Shown here: positions 62,438 to 64,000 of the stretch, piece after piece
Layout: each line of letters starts with the position of its first letter
Position numbering within the stretch: position 1 is the first letter of the stretch
Assembly: GCF_030504625.1 (NCBI RefSeq)
Contig: NZ_JAUKWH010000003.1
Span: 62,001-126,000, forward strand
DNA length: 64,000 bases
Reading direction: 5' to 3'
DNA from: Neisseria sp. MVDL19-042950
Lineage (GTDB): Bacteria; Pseudomonadota; Gammaproteobacteria; Burkholderiales; Neisseriaceae
Made by a program: the position numbers and the translations under genes
The notes under the pieces: generated by a model
The model's input: only the letters and a program-made list of their open reading frames with translations
Databases searched by the model: none
What the model was told of the DNA's origin: nothing

Positions 62438-63508
62438 TTACCGTGATATGTCGTTATCTTGTCTGTCTTGATCGTGTGGGCTGAATTGCTGTTGCTGCTT
62501 ATCGTGTGCAGGCTTGATGCCCTTAACGGTGTCGTACTGGTTTTGCGCTTTGGTATCAAACGATTGCCCGGCCACTTCTTTTGCCAGTTGGCTGATGATG
62601 CGGGCTTCGGTTTTATTGCCCATCTTGTATAGTTCTTTGGCTATTAGGCCGTATTGTTCCAGGACAATGCCGCGCGTCTGCATGGTTTCTTTTAGATACG
62701 GATGCTTGGGGCGGTCACTATTTTTCAGGGCTTCCATCAACTCAACCGCCTGTTGCCTTGCCGCATTAGACAATACACCACGTTGCCGCATGGCGCGCAG
62801 CAGGCTGTTTTCCGGTTTCTGTACTTTGCCCCGGTGTTGCCGCTTGGTGGCCGCACACATCACGCCTTCTTCGCGTAACTTTTCGGCAAACCGGACACGC
62901 CACTCGAACAAATCGGCTTTGCGCGGGTTGAGCCGCCGCCCGAACTCGTCCCGCATCAACACGCATAAGTGGACGTGTGGGTGTTTCGGTTCGTCGGAAT
63001 CGTGGCTGTCATGGTGCAGTCCGAACACATAATGATGCCCGGCAAACTGTTCGGCGGCGAAGTTGCGGGCGGCATTCAATACTGCGTCCGGCGGTGTGCC
63101 TTCGGGCATGGACAACACTATGTTCAGGGCTTCTTTATGCTTGCTCTCTTCGGGGATACCGAGTTTCCGCCAATCGTCTGCAAAACCCATGACCGCCCGT
63201 TTGCCGACCAGCTTTTCGCCGGATTGCGTTTCCAGCGGCACTTCGCCGTTACGCGATACATAATCCAAATGGTTGCGGACACCGCGCATACCTTTGGAGT
63301 TGTTACTGAGCCGCTTGGGGATTTTAACCATCACTTCGGGATGTTTAAGTGCGGCGGCGCGCAAGTTGGCCAAACCGCTGCCGGGCTTCAACGGCTTGGC
63401 GTTGCTACGGCGGCTACTGCCGAAATACAGCCCGCCGTCTTTTTTGGCTTTGACGGCACGGGTTTTATAGCCCAAAAACCAATCGTCTATTTTACGGTGC
63501 AATGTCAT
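62438..63508 (-). CDS. Relaxase, MobA/VirD2-like (MOB-P type)
   Basis: The 356-residue protein has the relaxase motif I region GVRNHLDYVSRNGEVPLET (candidate Tyr) and the metal-binding histidines in HHYVFGLHHDSHDSDEPKHPHVHLCVLM in segments. RLNPRKADLFEWRVRFAEKLREEGV follows. It nicks oriT and stays bound to the transferred strand. The RP4-type nic at 52,806 is the probable target. I chose ATG 63508, 5 bp after AGGAG; the adjacent ATG 63511 is an alternative. It lies 16 bp downstream of mobC. The C-terminus is Gln-rich without a primase domain. Confidence 0.9.
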   Translation of the reverse strand: MTLHRKIDDWFLGYKTRAVKAKKDGGLYFGSSRRSNAKPLKPGSGLANLRAAALKHPEVMVKIPKRLSNNSKGMRGVRNHLDYVSRNGEVPLETQSGEKLVGKRAVMGFADDWRKLGIPEESKHKEALNIVLSMPEGTPPDAVLNAARNFAAEQFAGHHYVFGLHHDSHDSDEPKHPHVHLCVLMRDEFGRRLNPRKADLFEWRVRFAEKLREEGVMCAATKRQHRGKVQKPENSLLRAMRQRGVLSNAARQQAVELMEALKNSDRPKHPYLKETMQTRGIVLEQYGLIAKELYKMGNKTEARIISQLAKEVAGQSFDTKAQNQYDTVKGIKPAHDKQQQQFSPHDQDRQDNDISR

Positions 63509-63524
63509 CATCACTCCTTTCCGG

Positions 63525-64000
63525 CTACTCCCGCTTCCTGCGGCGGTTGGTTTGCAGCACATGGTTTACCCTGCCGACGTGTGCATCAATGAACTTTTTA
63601 AGTTCGGTAATCTGTTGGCTGCTCAAAGATACGTTTTCGCCCGCATTCAGGCGGCGGGCGATTTGGTTGAGATTGCGGCCTATCATGACCAACTGGTAGT
63701 TAGACTGCGACAGCACATCGGCTTCAAATGCCGACAAAATCGGATGGTGCGAGATATGGGATTGGATAATGTCTCTGACAACATCGTTGATGGAGCCGCG
63801 ACGTGTCTCCGCTGCCGCCTCAAGATAGGCGCGGTCTTTATCCGGTAGGCGCAGGGTGATGCGCTTTTTACATTTGGGCGGTGGCAGTTGTACCGGATCG
63901 GGTTCGGCGGCCGCTTCTAACTCTGCCTGTAACAGTTTTTTGGACAACAAAGACACACTGGCTTTTCCGTAACGTTTAAAGGCCACTTCGCGAAGAGAAT
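63525..64000 (-). CDS. mobC: Mobilization protein MobC, 5' end outside window
   Basis: The visible part has KKRITLRLPDKDRAYLEAAAETRRGSINDVVRDII in segments (ribbon-helix-helix) and the MobC core NYQLVMIGRNLNQIARRLNAGE, then ELKKFIDAHVGRVN. MobC helps the relaxase open oriT. A GTG at 63986 is possible, but the frame stays open to the edge (SLREVAFKRYGKASV), so the true start is probably outside. It precedes the relaxase by 16 bp. Confidence 0.9.
   Translation of the reverse strand, partial: SLREVAFKRYGKASVSLLSKKLLQAELEAAAEPDPVQLPPPKCKKRITLRLPDKDRAYLEAAAETRRGSINDVVRDIIQSHISHHPILSAFEADVLSQSNYQLVMIGRNLNQIARRLNAGENVSLSSQQITELKKFIDAHVGRVNHVLQTNRRRKRE

Noticed and set aside
39660-64000. Reassignment of UAG or UAA to glutamine in the element.
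   Set aside because: Many genes of the element and the core end normally at TAA or TAG, and no suppressor tRNA is seen in the window. Decay or suppression is simpler.

Overview
The window is a Neisseria chromosome segment. The 12-base DNA uptake sequence AGGCCGTCTGAA and its inverse occur throughout, often as inverted pairs between genes. A minority end in the AT form, ATGCCGTCTGAA. The core genes are those of a Neisseria (dapD, aat, fur, bamE, dapB, ubiM, fimV/tspA type, eno, guaB, uvrC). The prevalence of the AG dialect points to a commensal or animal-associated species rather than N. meningitidis or N. gonorrhoeae; the species cannot be fixed from this window.

Positions 1-39,660 are core genome. 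In order they hold: lysine/iron/outer-membrane genes (dapD end, aat, fur, bamE, dapB, ppk2, a pabB-pabC fusion); an NHBA-like surface lipoprotein with 13-residue repeats and a possible Fur box; rmuC and ubiM; a six-gene leftward lipid operon (16,980 to 11,122) resembling E. coli ynbABCD with an added acyltransferase and a small membrane protein; a short trimeric autotransporter; a queuosine cluster (queC, DUF1543, queD, queE) under a probable preQ1-I riboswitch; relA; an Lrp regulator; DUF1415; YbaN; an NhaD-type antiporter; truA; a FimV/TspA-like protein; ftsB, eno, guaB; and uvrC-pgsA followed by tRNA-Gly (three identical tandem copies), tRNA-Cys, an aberrant tRNA-Cys-like gene and tRNA-Leu(UAA).

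From about 39,700 to the right edge lies an integrated mobilizable or conjugative element. A tyrosine recombinase points at the tRNA-Leu, the probable attachment site. The element carries dispersed RP4-type transfer genes (traM, a broken traL, trbM, traK), an RP4-type nic sequence near 52,806, and a MOB-P-like relaxase with MobC at the right edge. It has a lambda-like CI/Cro switch with five operators of the form TTTAAG-N4-CTTAAA in two clusters. The left cluster sits on a leftward promoter followed by a boxA-like sequence and a hairpin-rich untranslated region. Four toxin-antitoxin modules (higBA, mazEF, vapBC, yefM-yoeB) with legible operators are stacked between 47,991 and 52,013. A 227-bp nested inverted repeat lies beside oriT. 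Two DNA methyltransferase genes and traL are each interrupted by one stop codon at a glutamine position.

Within the element, about 55,690-60,180 is visibly AT-rich, lacks uptake sequences and uses different codons, so it is a younger insertion. Its core is a LysR regulator divergent from a 2-oxoglutarate/Fe(II) amino-acid dioxygenase, a LysE-type exporter and a ThrH-like phosphatase that is out of frame by one base at an A7 tract. I read this as a candidate system that makes and exports a hydroxylated amino acid, possibly phase-variable. That reading is inference from family membership and gene order.
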